From positions 6,999,382 to 7,063,381 of the forward strand of contig NC_084474.1 of NCBI RefSeq assembly GCF_027409185.1: 64,000 nt of DNA, given 5' to 3'. Positions 12,085 through 24,668 of this stretch are shown here, piece by piece (position 1 is the stretch's first letter; the number at the start of each line of letters is the position of its first letter). The notes below the pieces were generated by a model. The model did no database searches, was not told the DNA's origin, and saw only the letters and a list, made by a program, of their open reading frames with translations. Both the position numbers and the translations under genes were made by a program. This stretch comes from Cynocephalus volans (Eukaryota > Chordata > Mammalia > Dermoptera > Cynocephalidae).

Positions 12085-12414
12085 TAATAGAGTCCTGGGG
12101 GACTGGTTCCAGACCCCAGTAGATGCCAAAATCCATGGATGCTCGAGTCCCTGATATAAAATGATGTAGTATTTGCACCTAACCTATGCATATCCTCCCT
12201 ATACTTTAAATCATCTCTAGATTACTTATAATACCTAATATAAGGGAAATGCTATGTAAATAGTTGTTAAACTGTATCTTTGAGAGAATAATGACAAAGA
12301 AAAAAGTCTGTACATGTTCAGTACAGACACATTTTTTTTTCTTTGAATATTTTCTATCCCAGGATGGCTGAATCCGCAGATGTGGAACTCACAGATACAA
12401 AGGGTCAGCTGTAT
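12085..12414. mobile_element. Tigger-like nonautonomous DNA transposon (MITE)
   Basis: The ordered blocks 'actggttccagaccccagta', 'tgccaaaatccatggatgct', 'tactttaaatcatctctag', 'aagtctgtacatgttcag' and 'ggctgaatccgcagatgtgg' match the mammalian TcMar-Tigger short-element family that carries complementary ends. No transposase frame remains. Confidence 0.7.
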
Positions 12415-13465
12415 ATTGTGTCAACTTTAATACACAAAGACAATGCTACTGATGTCCCCTGCCCTCCCATTGGAAGGAGCTATGTTCTGAGTGACAGCTT
12501 GATCTGCCATTCTCACTTACTTCCCCCGCCCTGCAACAAGGCCCAGTGTGATAGTTGGAATTCGGAGGGTAGTTAAGGAATTTAATGAAGTGGTGAAGTT
12601 AACAGAAGTGAGAAGATTAACCAGACCAAAAAAAAAAAAAAAAAAAAAACAGCAGAAGGCCAATACCTCTAGGTCTGAAGGACAAGGGGAGGGGTGGTTA
12701 CCAGATCACTGAGGTTGTAGGTAGAGGAACACAGCCATCTCTAACTCACAACATAGCAAGGAAAAAAGCCAGGAGATAAATGCCCTGAGCTCTCTCTCCT
12801 GCCCTGTTAAATGTCCTTCTCGTATGGACCCAACCAGAAACCAAAGGAAAGGAAGCCCTGTGGGTGCAGCCTCTAACACACAGAGCGTGGTGAGCAAGTT
12901 GGAAATATAGTGACCTTGATATCACGGAAGAATGATGTATAAGTCATAACAAACTACGGTTTTTTCAGTAACCAATGACCCAAAATACCCATGGCTTTCC
13001 ATAGTGGTCACATGTTCATACAGGACCAGATGTAGTTCTTCTCTGTGTCATCTTCCCAACAGAGCGTCACCATCTGAAGGGTGTCCGATCTTGTGGCAGA
13101 GAATAAAGAGGCAATCCCCATGCCAGCTGGAAAAGCATTTGTCTGGAAATGGCACACATTAATTCCATCCACATTTCACTGGCCAAAGCACACCACATGG
13201 CTACTCAGGAGTTTTAAAATGGGGTGATGCATAACTTCCCAGTGTGAGAGGTATCATAGGAAGGAAACCCAGAAAATCTGACAACAGGAATTCAGCAGGG
13301 GAAGAGTAGACATAAGTGGGCACAAGGCAGTCTGCCACAGTCCACTTTGGCTATCCAGTATCCACACCTATTCTTGCTCCCTACGGAGAAAGCCCACAGC
13401 CCTTCCCCATAGGAAGTCAATCCTGTGGATGTACACAACTAAAAAAAAAAATCACTTAGTATAAG
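12415..13465. other. unassigned DNA with poly(A) run
   Basis: Contains an A20-class homopolymer at about 12629-12649. The 12940-13340 part looks like an old LTR or LINE relic ('cataacaaactac', 'catttcactggccaaagc'), but I cannot name the family. Confidence 0.35.
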
Positions 13466-13467
13466 CT

Positions 13468-13889
13468 ATGGTCTGAATATTTGTCCTCTCTAAAGCTCAT
13501 GTGGCAGCTTGATCCCCAGTGTGGCAGTGTTGAGAGGGGAGGTCTTTGGGAAGTGATTAGACTGTGAGGCTATGCTCTTGTGAATGGATTGATCCATCAT
13601 GGATCAATGGGTTAATGGATGAGTGGGTTATCACAGGAGGGGCACTGTTGCTTGAAGGACAACAAGTGAGCATGTTAACACACATGCTCTCTCCCCTCGT
13701 CATGTGATGCTCTGTGCCACCCCAGACTCTGCAGAAAGTCCCCACCAAGAAGAAGGCCCTCACCAGATGTACCCTCTGGACCTTGAACTTCTCAGCCTCC
13801 AAAACTGTAAGAAATAAATTTTATTTTTCTTTATTAATTACCCAGTTTCAGGTATTCTGTTATAAGTCACAGAGAACAGACTAATACAG
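13468..13889 (+). mobile_element. MaLR (MST/MLT-type) solo LTR
   Basis: Ordered MaLR LTR hallmarks: 'gctatggtctgaatatttgt', 'gggaggtctttgggaagtga', 'ggccctcaccagatgtaccc', 'cagcctccaaaactgtaag', then 'aaataaatttt' (polyadenylation signal) and 'gaacagactaatacag'. No internal region is attached. A perfect short palindrome (10-bp arms, 1-base loop) lies at 13588-13608. Confidence 0.8.
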
Positions 13890-14559
13890 CATGAGAGAAG
13901 TCCCAGGGTGGAAAATGGTCTATGACAAAAGAATCCAACTGTGCTATGAGTGTGTGAAATAATCTCACTGAATTGAGTGGGGGAGGGGGTGGGGAAGGTG
14001 CTGACCTAAGTTGCTTTTTAAGTGAGCAAAATCTGTAAGACTAAAGGTAAACCGCACATAAGCGCTGTACTCTAGTTCATGAAGTTGTTTCCCATGGGGT
14101 ATGAGTTGAGAATTGTAAAATCACTATGCATGTAAAAATGGAACAATTAAGAGAATGGATAACAGGTGGAGGGAGGCAGGTTTCTCACTGTTGGAGTAAA
14201 AGATCCCAGACAAGCAAGGAGAAGGGGCTAGAATGATCCATGTGGTAATGGATTAGAGTTTGAGACATCAGTATTTACTCAGCTTAGTTTACTATAGACA
14301 CATATAGATATATAGAAATGTGTATATACACAGGTTAATACACACACATATATTTCCTTGTTCTGTCATCTGAGAGGGACTAGAAGAAATGAAACCCCAG
14401 TAGTGTTGAGCACGGATCCTGGTTTTTAATACTCTTCTTCAATGAAAGGAACCAGGGCTCTATGGTGACGTGGCTGATTCTGGGACTGGGGCAGGATATA
14501 TACTGGAAAATCCAGGAGCATCTTGTAGTGGCAGAAAACAAGAAAGTGCAAAACACACA

Positions 14560-14595
<36 letters not shown>

Positions 14596-14669
14596 CACTG
14601 GTGGTGATATGTCAAAGGGACATGGAGCCAACTGAAAGAGTTCCGAGTGGCCAAAGCTGGAACAATTGA

Positions 14670-14701
<32 letters not shown>

Positions 14702-14900
14702 AGGAAGATAAATCTCTCCTGGCGAAGAATTTCAAACCATCTTTGTAACTCCCCGTTCGTTAAGCGTGGGCTGTACATAGTGAATTTCTTCCGAAGAGTA
14801 CAGTATGAAAAGGGCAGAAAGAGTAACCTTACAGTAGAGACAAGCGACAAACACTACCTCATCCAAGTGATTAAGGCTAGTATCAACAGTGATGCGTTAT
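13890..14900. other. unassigned DNA with (CA)n and (GAAA)n microsatellites
   Basis: Interrupted CA repeat at about 14551-14599 and an AAAG/GAAA repeat at about 14668-14703. The open frames across them are low-complexity artefacts. Confidence 0.6.
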
Positions 14901-14904
14901 GCTG

Positions 14905-15017
14905 ATAGTATATTGACACAACGCAGCCTTATATGATGTGACAGGAATGGCATTTTATCCCCATGATCTTCCTCCCAAGAACCCATAGCTGTGGTCTAAT
15001 CATAAGAAAAACTTCAG
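14905..15017 (+). repeat. older dispersed repeat, 5' part (interrupted by L1)
   Basis: The text 'tgtggtctaatcataagaaa' to 'aacttcag' continues directly into 21969 ('gcaaattccaattaagggac') once the intervening L1 is removed. Together they read as one widely dispersed mammalian repeat that ends 'ctaaaataaaaagtttattt'. Family not named. Confidence 0.55.
15004..15017 (+). repeat. L1 target-site duplication, 5' copy
   Basis: 'aagaaaaacttcag', identical to 21955-21968, flanks the near full-length L1. It is A-rich, so its exact left edge is uncertain. Confidence 0.75.
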
Positions 15018-16235
15018 ACAAAAAAAAATGTTTAAGAGATTGTGGGAAGATGGCAGAAGAGGTGCCCAGGGCACATTCTTCCCACAGAAGAAGACCAGAG
15101 AAGGCCCACTGCTACCACTGCCACAGTAGCTGGTGCCATTGTCTGGTCCCAGAACCATCGCTCACTTTCCCACAGAGGTTCATCCTGCTCCCACCACTGC
15201 CACCAACAGTGCAGCTCCAGTCACTACTGCTGCCAGCGGTTACCCACACTTTGCAGGCCCCACTGCACCACACATGCACCAGCCTCCCCCACTCCCCTCA
15301 TGCTGCCACCACACCAGCCACCCTGGCCACTCATGGGATGCCTTGCTGCCACCCACTTGGCTGCACTGATACAAGAAGGGTCACAAGCAGAGCTACTGGA
15401 AAGAGATGAGTGAGTGCAGACCTGTGTTCCAGTGGCCCAACCCACATGAAGAAATTACACTGCCCTCGTGGTCATGTGCCTAGGAGTGGGAGTAAGTGCA
15501 CAGCTCCCATGACTGCCTTAATCTGGGGAGAGACATACACAGAGTTCCAAAAAGTGTTGAAACCCACAATGGCCAAACAGAGTACAGAAGAAAATTCTCA
15601 GGCACCACCAAGCCATCCCCCAACCAGGAAAGCAAGAACCCAGGAACAGCCTCTCATGGTAAGAATAAGGAAAGAGAAACCCTTTCTCAGGCTCACCCAT
15701 TCAATCTGAGTTGTTCCAGCATACCTCAGTGCACAAGACACTTGCAGGGCTGCCAACAAGCCTGTTCAGGGTCACCCACCCCAGCCAAAGAGCAAGGGGG
15801 CACCCAGGCACTTCTCCCAAGATCTCAAAAGCTCACCCACATCCTGTACAACCCAACATAGTCACTAACCTCAGCAAAGAACCCCTAAGTGCCTCAGCAT
15901 CTAGGCCACAGAGGCACTCACATGAAACTCCAGCAGTAAATATAGCCAAAGTAACCACACAGAGATTATGCTGCTGCATCTCCCCAGAACCATTACTGAA
16001 ACACCCTACTCAATGATCGATGTAAAACACACCTGCAGGAGAGAGTGTCTCTCCTAAAAAGCCAATCCAAGGTAATAGAAGAAGCAACTGCTCTACCAGA
16101 TGAGCAGATATCAACATAGGAATACTAGAAATATGAAGGAAAAAAACAAAACAAAACAAAAAAAAATGAGAATATATGACACCACTAAATGAATACAATA
16201 ATTCTCAAGTACCAGACCTTATACAGCAGGAAATC

Positions 16236-17050
16236 CACAAAATGACTTAAAAGGAATTCTGAGCAACAATCTTAAGGAAACTCAATGAGATACAAGCAGA
16301 CTCAGATGACACAAAAAAATGAGAAAAATTATCCAGGATATGAAGGAGTAAATTTACAAAGAGATAGATACCTTTAAAAAGAATGTAGCAGAACTTCTAG
16401 AACTGAAGAATTCATTCAACAAAATAAAAGACACAACAGACTTTAAGCAGAGGGCTAAATAAGCAGAAGAAAGAATTTCTGATCTTGACGTCAGTTTTTG
16501 AAATAACCCAGGCAGAAAGGAAAAAAAGAGCCAAAAAAAAAAAAAAAAAAGAAGAAAATCCATGAGAGCTATCACACAACCTTAAGCACACAAACATATG
16601 AATTATGAGTGTTCCAGAAGGGGAGGAGAAAGCAAAAGACATTGAAAATCTATTCAATGAAATAATACCAGAAAACCTCCCAGGTATTGAGACAGACATG
16701 GACTTTCAGATCCAAGAGGCTCAAAGATCCCCAAACAGATTCAAGACAAAAAGGTCCTCTCTGAAACACATTATAGTCAAACTAGCAAAACTCAAAGACA
16801 AATAGAGAATCCTAAAAACTCCAAGAAAAAAGGGTCAAGTCACCTATAAGGGAGTTCTCATCAGAATAACAGCAGATTTCTCAGCAGGAGCCCTACAGGA
16901 GAGAATAGAATGGGATGATATATTCAAAGTACTAACAAAAAAAAAACCCTGCCAGCCAAGAATACTATACCCAACAAGGTTATCCTTCAGAAATGAAGGA
17001 GAAATAGTGTATTTCCCAGACAAACAAAAACTGTGGGAGTTCACCACAAT
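16236..17050 (+). pseudogene. L1 ORF1 relic
   Basis: Parallels the better-preserved ORF1 at 48276-49145. Recognisable remnants include MSVPEGEEKAKDIENLFNEI and 'IQEAQRSPNRFKTKRSS', followed by 'itadfsagalqer'-like and 'QPRILYPTRLSFRNEGEIVY'-like text. An A18-class run and several stops interrupt the frame. The family protein is a trimeric RNA-binding chaperone; this copy cannot encode it. Confidence 0.75.
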
Positions 17051-18459
17051 ATAACCAGCCCTACAACAAATCCTCAAAAGAGTACTCCATCTGGAATCCA
17101 AAAAAACTATAATCACTACCATGAATACACAAGAAAGGACAAAACCCTCTGGTGGAACAGATATGCAAGTAAGAAAGAGAAAGAAACTATATCTTACACC
17201 TCAAAAAACCAATAAACACCAAAGATAAACAATAAAAGGAATGAAAGGAACAAAAGATATTTAAAACAACCAAACAAAAATCAATAAAACACCAGGAGTA
17301 AGACACTACCTTTCAATGACAACTCTAGATACCTCACTCAAAAGATATACACTGGCTGATTGGAAAAAAATGTTAGACCCATCTCTATATTGCCTACAAG
17401 AAACTCACTTCACCTGTAAGACTCAGACAGACTAATAGTGAAGGGATGGAAAAAGATATACCTCTAAAATGGAAACTAAAAAAGAGCAGGAGTAGCTAAT
17501 CTTATGATGGATAAAATAGACTTTAAAACAAAAGCCATGTAAAGAAACAAAGAAGGCCTTTATATAATGATAAAGGGATCTATCTAGCAAGAAGACATAA
17601 CAATCATAAATATATATGCACCCAACACCAGAACATCCAGGTATATAAAGCAAACACTATTAGATAGTGTTTAAAGAGAGATAGGCCCCAATACAATAAT
17701 AGTGGGTCACCTCAACATCCTTCTATCAACATTGGACAGATCATCTAGGCAACAAACCACCAGAGAAACACAGGATATAAAACCTGTGAGACCAATAAGA
17801 TTTGGCAGAACATTTCATCCCACAACTACAGAATATATTTCTTCTCTTTGGCACATGGAACATTCTCCAGGACAGACCACATATTAAGTCACAAATTAAG
17901 TCTCAACCAATTTTTAAAAATTGAAATCATTTCAAGTATCTTTTCACAATACAATGGGTTAAAACTAGAAATCAATAACAAGCAAAACCCTGGTGACTGT
18001 AAAAATACATGGAAATTAAACAACATGATTCTGAATGGCCTATGGGCCAAACAAGAAATTGAACAGGAAATCAAAAAATTTCTTGAAAATAACAACAACA
18101 ACAACAAAAAGACACATTACACCAAGGCTTGTGGGATACTGTAAAAGCAGCAGTAAGAGGGAAGTTAATTGCAAGAATTGCTTACATAGAAAGAACAGAA
18201 AATTTCAAATAAACAACCTAATATTGTTTAGAAAAACAAAAATAATCCAATCCCAAAATTAGCAAACAGAAAAAAATAATTAAGATCAGAGCAGAATGAA
18301 ATGAAATAGAAACAAACAAAAAAATACAAAAGATCAATGAAACAAAAAGTTGGTTTACGAAAAGATAAGTAAAATAGGCAGACCATTAACTAGAATAACT
18401 GAAAAAAGAAGAGAGAAGACCCAAATAAGGAAAATCAGAAATGAAAAAGGAGACATTAC

Positions 18460-18995
18460 TGTCGGGTCCGCCGCTGGCCGACCCGAACAGCCCTAGAAAA
18501 AAATGCCACGTTATCAATCTCTCCCTAGGTGTCCCTTCTGGTGGGCGAGCGAATTGCCTGGATTCCTCTTTCCCTCCCATCCCCGTTGGAAGGAGATGGG
18601 GGAAGAGAGGTGAGCACAGCCGCCGGCCCCAACCAGCCCAGTTTAAAGGACACTCAGATGCTGCGGGGGTTCTGTCGAGCAGTTCCGTTTATTATCACAC
18701 AAGCACTTGCTTTTAAAGGCAAATGGGGAAGGGAGGTTTTTACATCCTCCCATCAGCTTAAAGGTTATGAGAGCATGCATCCTGTCTCAATGCCTAGCTA
18801 CTGCAATCATGCAGTGTTCACGAGCGTGGAAGCATGTATTTGGCCAATAAGGGCTAAGGCAAGCTTCCCGCAGACACTCCCACCCTACTTCCTCCTGGCG
18901 CCGTCTTAGGCTGCCACGTTAATATGCCCTTGTGGGCCCATAATGGCGCCGTTTGTAATGTCACTTAAGGTGGCATTAGTTTTTAAGGCCCGACA
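18460..18995 (-). mobile_element. ERV solo LTR with 6-bp TSD
   Basis: A 536-bp segment with perfect 7-bp terminal inverted ends, TGTCGGG...CCCGACA, flanked by an exact 6-bp duplication 'cattac' (18454-18459 and 18996-19001). It interrupts the L1 ORF2 relic in the middle of a codon run and is far more GC/CpG-rich than its host. On the minus strand there is a TTTAAAAG motif and, shortly after, AATAAA (in 'gataataaacggaact'), so the LTR is read right to left. A 6-bp duplication is usual for class II (beta/ERVK-like) elements. No internal proviral sequence remains, consistent with LTR-LTR recombination. Confidence 0.9.
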
Positions 18996-21444
18996 CATTA
19001 CAACCAATACCACAGAAATACAAAGAATCATTAGAGACTATTATAAAGAACTACACACCAAGAACTTTGAAAATCTGGAGGAAAGGGATAAATTTCTGGA
19101 CACATACATACTATCAAGACAGAACCAAGAAGAAATAGAAAACCTCAACAGACCAGTAAGGCGCAACAAGATTGAATCAGTAATCAGCAGTCTCTCAACA
19201 AAGAAAAGCTCAGGACTACATGGCTTTACTGCTGAATTCTACTAAACCTTCAAAGAGGAATTAACACCAATTCTCCTCAAACTATTACAAAAATTGAGAC
19301 ATAGTTAGTCCATTCTCCCAAACTCATTCTATGAGGCCAGCATCACCCTGATACCAAAATCAGAAAAAGATACAACAAAAAAAGAAAACTGCAGGCAATA
19401 CTGCTAATGAATATAGACACAAAAATTCTCAACAAAATATTAACAAACAGAATACAGCAGCTTATCAAAAAGATTATACATCATGATCAAGTGGGTTTTA
19501 TCCCAGAGATGCAAGGATGGCTCAATGTATGCAAGACAATAAATGTGATATACCACATCGACAAAACCAAGGACAAAAACCATATCATATCATCTCAATA
19601 GATGCAGAAAAAGTATCTGACAAAATCCAATATCCCTTTATGATAAAGACTCTCAACACATTAGGTATAGAAGGAAACTATCTCAGTTAAATGAAATCTA
19701 TATATGACAAACTCTCCACCAACATCATCCAGAATGGGGAAAAGTTGAAAGCTTTTCCCTTAAGAACAGGAACAAGACAAGGATGCCCAATCTCACCACT
19801 CCCATTTAACACAGTATTGGAAGTACTAGCCAGAGCAACCAGTCAAGAGAAAGAAATAAGAGGCATCCAGATTGGAAAAGACGAAGTCAAACTGTCCCTG
19901 TTTGCAGATGACATGATCTTATGCATAGAAAAACTAAAGACTCTATCAAAAAACTCTTAGAGCTGATAAACAATTTCAATAAAGTTGCGGGATACAAAAT
20001 CAATACACAAAAAATCAGTAGCATTTTCATACTCCAACAACGAACTAGCTGAAAAAGAAATCAAGAAAGCAAGCGCCTTTACAACAGCAACCAAAAAAAA
20101 TAAAATACCTAGGAGTAAATTTAACCAAGGAGGTGAAAGGTCTCTACGATGAGAAGTACAAATCACTTATGAAAGAAATTAAAGTGGACACAAAAAGATG
20201 GAAAGACAGTCCATGCTCTTGGATTGGAAGAATTAACACTGTGAAAATGTCCATACTACCCAACAAGATCTACAGAATTAATGCAATTCCCATCACAATA
20301 CCAATGACATTCTTCACAGGAAAAAAAAATCCTAACATTCATATGGCATAACCAAAGACCCCAAAAAGCCAAAGCAATCCTGAGCTTTGCTGGAGGATTA
20401 CACTACCTGACTTCTAATCACACCACAAAGCTATAGTAACCAAAACAGCATAGCAATGGCATAAAAACAGACTCATGGACCAATGGAACAGAATAAAGAA
20501 TTGAGAAATCAATCCACATACTTACAGCCAACTGATCTTCAACAAAGGCACCAAGAACATACATTGGAGAAAAGTCAGCCTCTTCAATAAATGGTGCTGG
20601 GAAAACTGTACATCCATGGGTAGAGGAATGAAACTGACCTGTACCTCTTGCCATATATGAAAATCAACTCAAAATGAACTAAAGACTTAAATATAAGACC
20701 TGAAGCTATAAAATTCCTAAAAGAAAACATAGGGGAAACACTTCAAGATGTTGGACTAGGCAAAGACTTTATGAATAAGACCTCAAAAGCACAGGCAACA
20801 GAAGAAAAAATAATTAAATTGGATTATATCAAACTAAAAAGTTTCCGCACAGCAAAGGAAATGATCAACACAGTGAAAAGACAATGTATAGAATGAGACA
20901 AAATATTTTCAAACCAAGCATCCAACAAGGGTTAATATCCAGAATATACAAAGAACTCAATTTAACAGTGAAAAAACAAGTAATCCAATTAAAAATTGGT
21001 CAAAAGAGCTGAATAGACATTTCTCAAATGAAGATACACAAATGGCCAACAGACAGATAAAAAAAAATGCTCAACATCACTAAGCATCACAGAAATGCAA
21101 ATCAAAACCACCCTGAGATATCATCTCACCCTATTATCAAAAAGCCAGAGAATAACAAATACTGGTGAGGACGCAGATAAGGAGGAACCCTCCTACACTG
21201 TTGGTGGGACTGTAAATTGGTTTATCCATTATGGTAAACAGTATGCAGGTTTCTCAAACAACTACAGAAAGAACTGCCATATGATCCAGCAATCCTACTG
21301 CTTGAGTATATACCAAAAGGAAAGGAAATCATCATGTTGAAGAGATACCTGCACTCCCATATTTATCACAGCTCTATTTACAAAAGCAAAGAGAAGGAAC
21401 CAACTTAAATGTCCATTGACAGATGACTGGATAAGGAAAATGTG

Positions 21445-21448
<4 letters not shown>

Positions 21449-21525
<77 letters not shown>
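21449..21525. repeat. (AT)n microsatellite within L1
   Basis: About 38 uninterrupted AT dinucleotides expanded from the short TATATATA that L1 copies carry at this point of ORF2. The YIYI peptide open frames here are artefacts. Confidence 0.95.
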
Positions 21526-21527
<2 letters not shown>

Positions 21528-21968
21528 GGAATACTATTCAGCCATAAAAAAGAATGAAATTCTGCCATTCTCAGCAATATGGATGAGATTGGATAAAATT
21601 CTAAGTGAAATATGCCAGGCACAGAAAGAGAAATACCACATGTCCTCACTTACAAGTGGGAGCTAAAAAATAAACAAATTAATAAAAAGGAAAGAAAGAA
21701 AGACACAACAATCACAATAATACATTGAACTTTCAAAAGGAGAGAACAGAACTGTAGTTAGTAGAGGTGGGAAAGGGGGAGAGGGAAGGAGGTTAGTGAG
21801 AAATTAGCAAAGAGTCACAAAGAATGATTACATTTAGCAACAATAAACATAATAATTATCCTGATTTGATCATCATATATTGGACATAGGTATTGATATT
21901 CAACTCTGTACCTCACAAATATTTATAATCCACCATGTTTCAAAAAAGGAAAGAAAGAAAAACTTCAG

Positions 21969-22345
21969 GCAAATTCCAATTAAGGGACATTATAAAAAAA
22001 TCTGACAAATACTCCTCAAAACTGTCAAGGTCATCAAAAACAAGAAAAACTTAAGAAATGTCCCAACTAAAAGCAGCCTAAGGAGACATAACTAAAAGTA
22101 ATTTGGTATTGTGGATGGAATTTTGAAACAACAAAAAAAGGATATTAGGTAAAAACTAAGGAAATCTGTATAAGGTATGGATTTTAATTAGCAATAATGT
22201 ATCAATACTGGCTCATTAATGCTGACAAATGTGCCATACTAATGTAAAATGTTAATAATAGGGGTGTAGGAGAACTCTTTTATTACCATCATAACTTTTC
22301 TGTAAATCCGAATCTATTCTAAAATAAAAAGTTTATTTTAAAAGT
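21969..22345 (+). repeat. older dispersed repeat, 3' part
   Basis: Resumes the repeat interrupted at 15017: 'acaaatactcctcaaaactg', 'aaggtatggattttaat', 'cttttctgtaaatccg', ending 'aaaataaaaagtttatttta'. Confidence 0.55.
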
Positions 22346-22429
22346 AATTAAAAATCAATGAATGGAAATCTACTTTAAAATAAAAATTTAATTTAAAAGT
22401 AATTTTAAAAAATCAATGAATGGGCTTAC

Positions 22430-24090
22430 TGGCAGAAAAGACAGAATAAAGGAAAGAATTAGTAAACTGGAAGATAGAACAATAGAAATTACCTAAGCTG
22501 AACAGAAGTAAAAATGGATTGAAAAAAAAAAAATAAATAAACAGAGCCTCAAGGACCTGTGGGACTCTCACAAAAGATCTAGCATCCACGTCATCAGAGT
22601 CTCAGAAGGAGAGAATAAAGGGGGCAGGGCTGTATTCAAAGAAATAATAGCTGAAAATTTCCCAAATTTGTTGTAATTAAAGTGCTATGAATTAAAAAGA
22701 AAGCAAAAGTCCTGAAAGCAACTAGTGGGAAGTAGCACCTTCCCTACTGGAGAAAAATGACTTAAATTGCACATTTCTTATCAGAGGTCAAGGAAGCCAA
22801 AAGAAATAGGCGTGACATTTTCAAATGCTTAAAGAAAGAAGCTGTCAACTCAAAATTCTCTATCCAGGAAATTTTTCTTCAGGAATGAATGATATATGAA
22901 AACATTCTCAGATGGGAAACTAAGATCGATCCTAAAAGAATGGCTAAACGAGGTTATCTAAACAGAAAAGAAATGATAAAAGAAGGAAATTCAGAACATC
23001 AAGAAAGAAGAAAGAACAACAGGAAAAGTAAAATATGGGTTAAAACAATAGACTTTTTCCCCTTCCTTAGTTTTCTAAATTATGTTTACAGTTGAGGCAA
23101 AAATTATAACACTCGATAATGTGGCTCTCAATGTATAGAAAAGTAATATTTAAGATATTATAAATGAAGTAAAGGATGTAAAAGGATGTCAGATTTCTAC
23201 ACTTCACTGATAAAACTGATAAAATATCAACACCAATAAACAATGATGTTATGTACATGTAATGTAATACTAAAGCAATCACTAAAAAAGCTATACAAAC
23301 TGATACACCCAAAAGCACTATAGATAAATAAAAATGGAACTCCAAAAATGTTTACTTAACCCAAAGAGTGATCAAAAAAGAAAAACAGATTTTAAAAATA
23401 AGCAGAGAGAAAAAACAGAAACCAGAAAATAAAATGACAGACTTAAGCCCTAACATATCAATAATTACATTACATGTAAGTTTTCTAAATACACCAGTTT
23501 TGTATAGTCAATTATGCTTCAATAAGAAAAAAATGACAAAAGACAGAGATTGATGGTGTATTTTTAAAAAGCAACATGATCCAAGTATATGATGTCTACA
23601 AGAAACTCAGTTAAACTATGACAACATAGGTTGAAAGTAAAAGGAGGCAAAAAAGATATTCCATGCAAATGTTAAGCAAAAAAAAAAAGGCTATATTAAT
23701 ATCTGGAAAAAACCTACTTCATAGCACAGAAAATTACCAAAGACAAAGAAGGACATTACATAATGATAAAAAGGCAATCTACCAAGTAGAGAGAGCAATC
23801 CTAAATGAGTATGTGCCAAACAACAGAGCTGCAAAATATGTGAAGCAAAAACTGATAGAACTTAAAGGAGAGATAGATAATTCTATAATATTAGCTGGAG
23901 ACTTCAACATCCATAACCAGCTAATCAGAAAATCAGCAAAGATACAGAAGAATTCAACAACACCATCAACCAACAGGATCAACTTTTATAGACCACTCCT
24001 CTCAACAACAGCACAATACACATTCTTATAAGCACCCTCAGAATAAATACTAAGATGGACCACATCCTGGGTAGCAAAACAAACCTTAAC
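22430..24090 (+). mobile_element. old L1 fragment (ORF1 3' part and ORF2 5' part)
   Basis: Diverged L1 with ORF1-like text ('agaattagtaaactggaaga', 'gtctcagaaggagagaataa'), an intergenic spacer, and ORF2 endonuclease-like text including 'IILAGDFNIHNQL' (translated near 23881-23925). It stops abruptly at 24090, exactly where the left arm of the large inverted repeat begins, so the L1 was cut by that rearrangement. Confidence 0.7.
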
Positions 24091-24327
24091 ATTTCAATTT
24101 TGCAAATGGGTAAGTGACTATCTCAAATTTTGTCATGTTGTTGAAACTAAAAGGTTAAAATTGATAAACACTTCCAAGTCATTTATTTTAATTGTTCTGA
24201 TCTGACAGCAGGCATGGTTAGAGAAGTGCCAATGTCAACACCTTTCATTTATTTTCAGAACAATCAACATGGTTTTGAAAAAAGGTCATCAATATGGGAT
24301 ACTGTGAAGATATCCAATAAAACAACC

Positions 24328-24330
<3 letters not shown>

Positions 24331-24358
<28 letters not shown>

Positions 24359-24380
24359 GATGATGATGATGATGATGATT
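24331..24380. repeat. (GAT)n microsatellite, left-arm copy
   Basis: 'gatgat' run with one 'gaa' interruption. The right-arm counterpart at 31699-31736 is shorter and lacks the interruption. Confidence 0.95.
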
Positions 24381-24445
24381 ATATTGGAGTGGTGATTAGT
24401 TTCAAACATAAATTAACTTTCCTGTTAGCTTTTTCCCCCCTCCAG

Positions 24446-24508
24446 AAATTTGAAGATTAGGATCAGCCTCAGTGGCCTTTACAAATTTATAGTCTTCTAT
24501 GGATATTT
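24446..24508 (+). other. left-arm copy of candidate exon b
   Basis: The + strand 'cccccctccag' followed by 63 bases and 'gtagtg' duplicates the candidate minus-strand exon at 31570-31632. See that entry. Low confidence as an exon. Confidence 0.2.
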
Positions 24509-24668
24509 GTAGTGGCAGGTTTAACAGTAATTAACACTAAATGTAAAATTTCACAATGAAAGAGAACTTTATTTTACTAGTTAAGTTTTATTTTATTTTT
24601 AATTGACATTTAATAATTGTATATATTTATGGGGTACAATGTGATGCCTTTTGATACATGTTTCTCTT

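Larger units (their letters stand above)
17315..21670 (+). pseudogene. L1 ORF2 relic (endonuclease / reverse transcriptase)
   Basis: Recognisable order: an endonuclease start ('SITTLDTSLKRYTLADW'-like), 'IVGHLNI', the reverse-transcriptase segments '[14 protein letters not shown]' and '[12 protein letters not shown]', the active-site motif FADD (in [11 protein letters not shown] near 19904), and the C-terminal region. It is fragmented by many stops and frameshifts and by the LTR insertion at 18460. Confidence 0.8.
15018..21954 (+). mobile_element. near full-length, decayed L1 retrotransposon
   Basis: It has a 5' leader beginning near 'gggaagatggcagaagaggt', an ORF1 relic (about 16236-17050), an ORF2 relic (about 17315-21670), a 3' UTR with a G-rich tract, and an A-rich end. 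A 14-bp TSD and a continuous host repeat on both sides support the boundaries. Net of the inserted LTR and one LTR target duplication the element is about 6.4 kb, the expected L1 length. Both ORFs carry many stops and frameshifts. A 536-bp retroviral solo LTR sits in ORF2, and an (AT)n expansion sits near the 3' end. Confidence 0.85.

Noticed and set aside
21374..21666. YIYI-repeat open frames
   Set aside because: Artefacts of the (AT)n expansion inside the L1 3' end.
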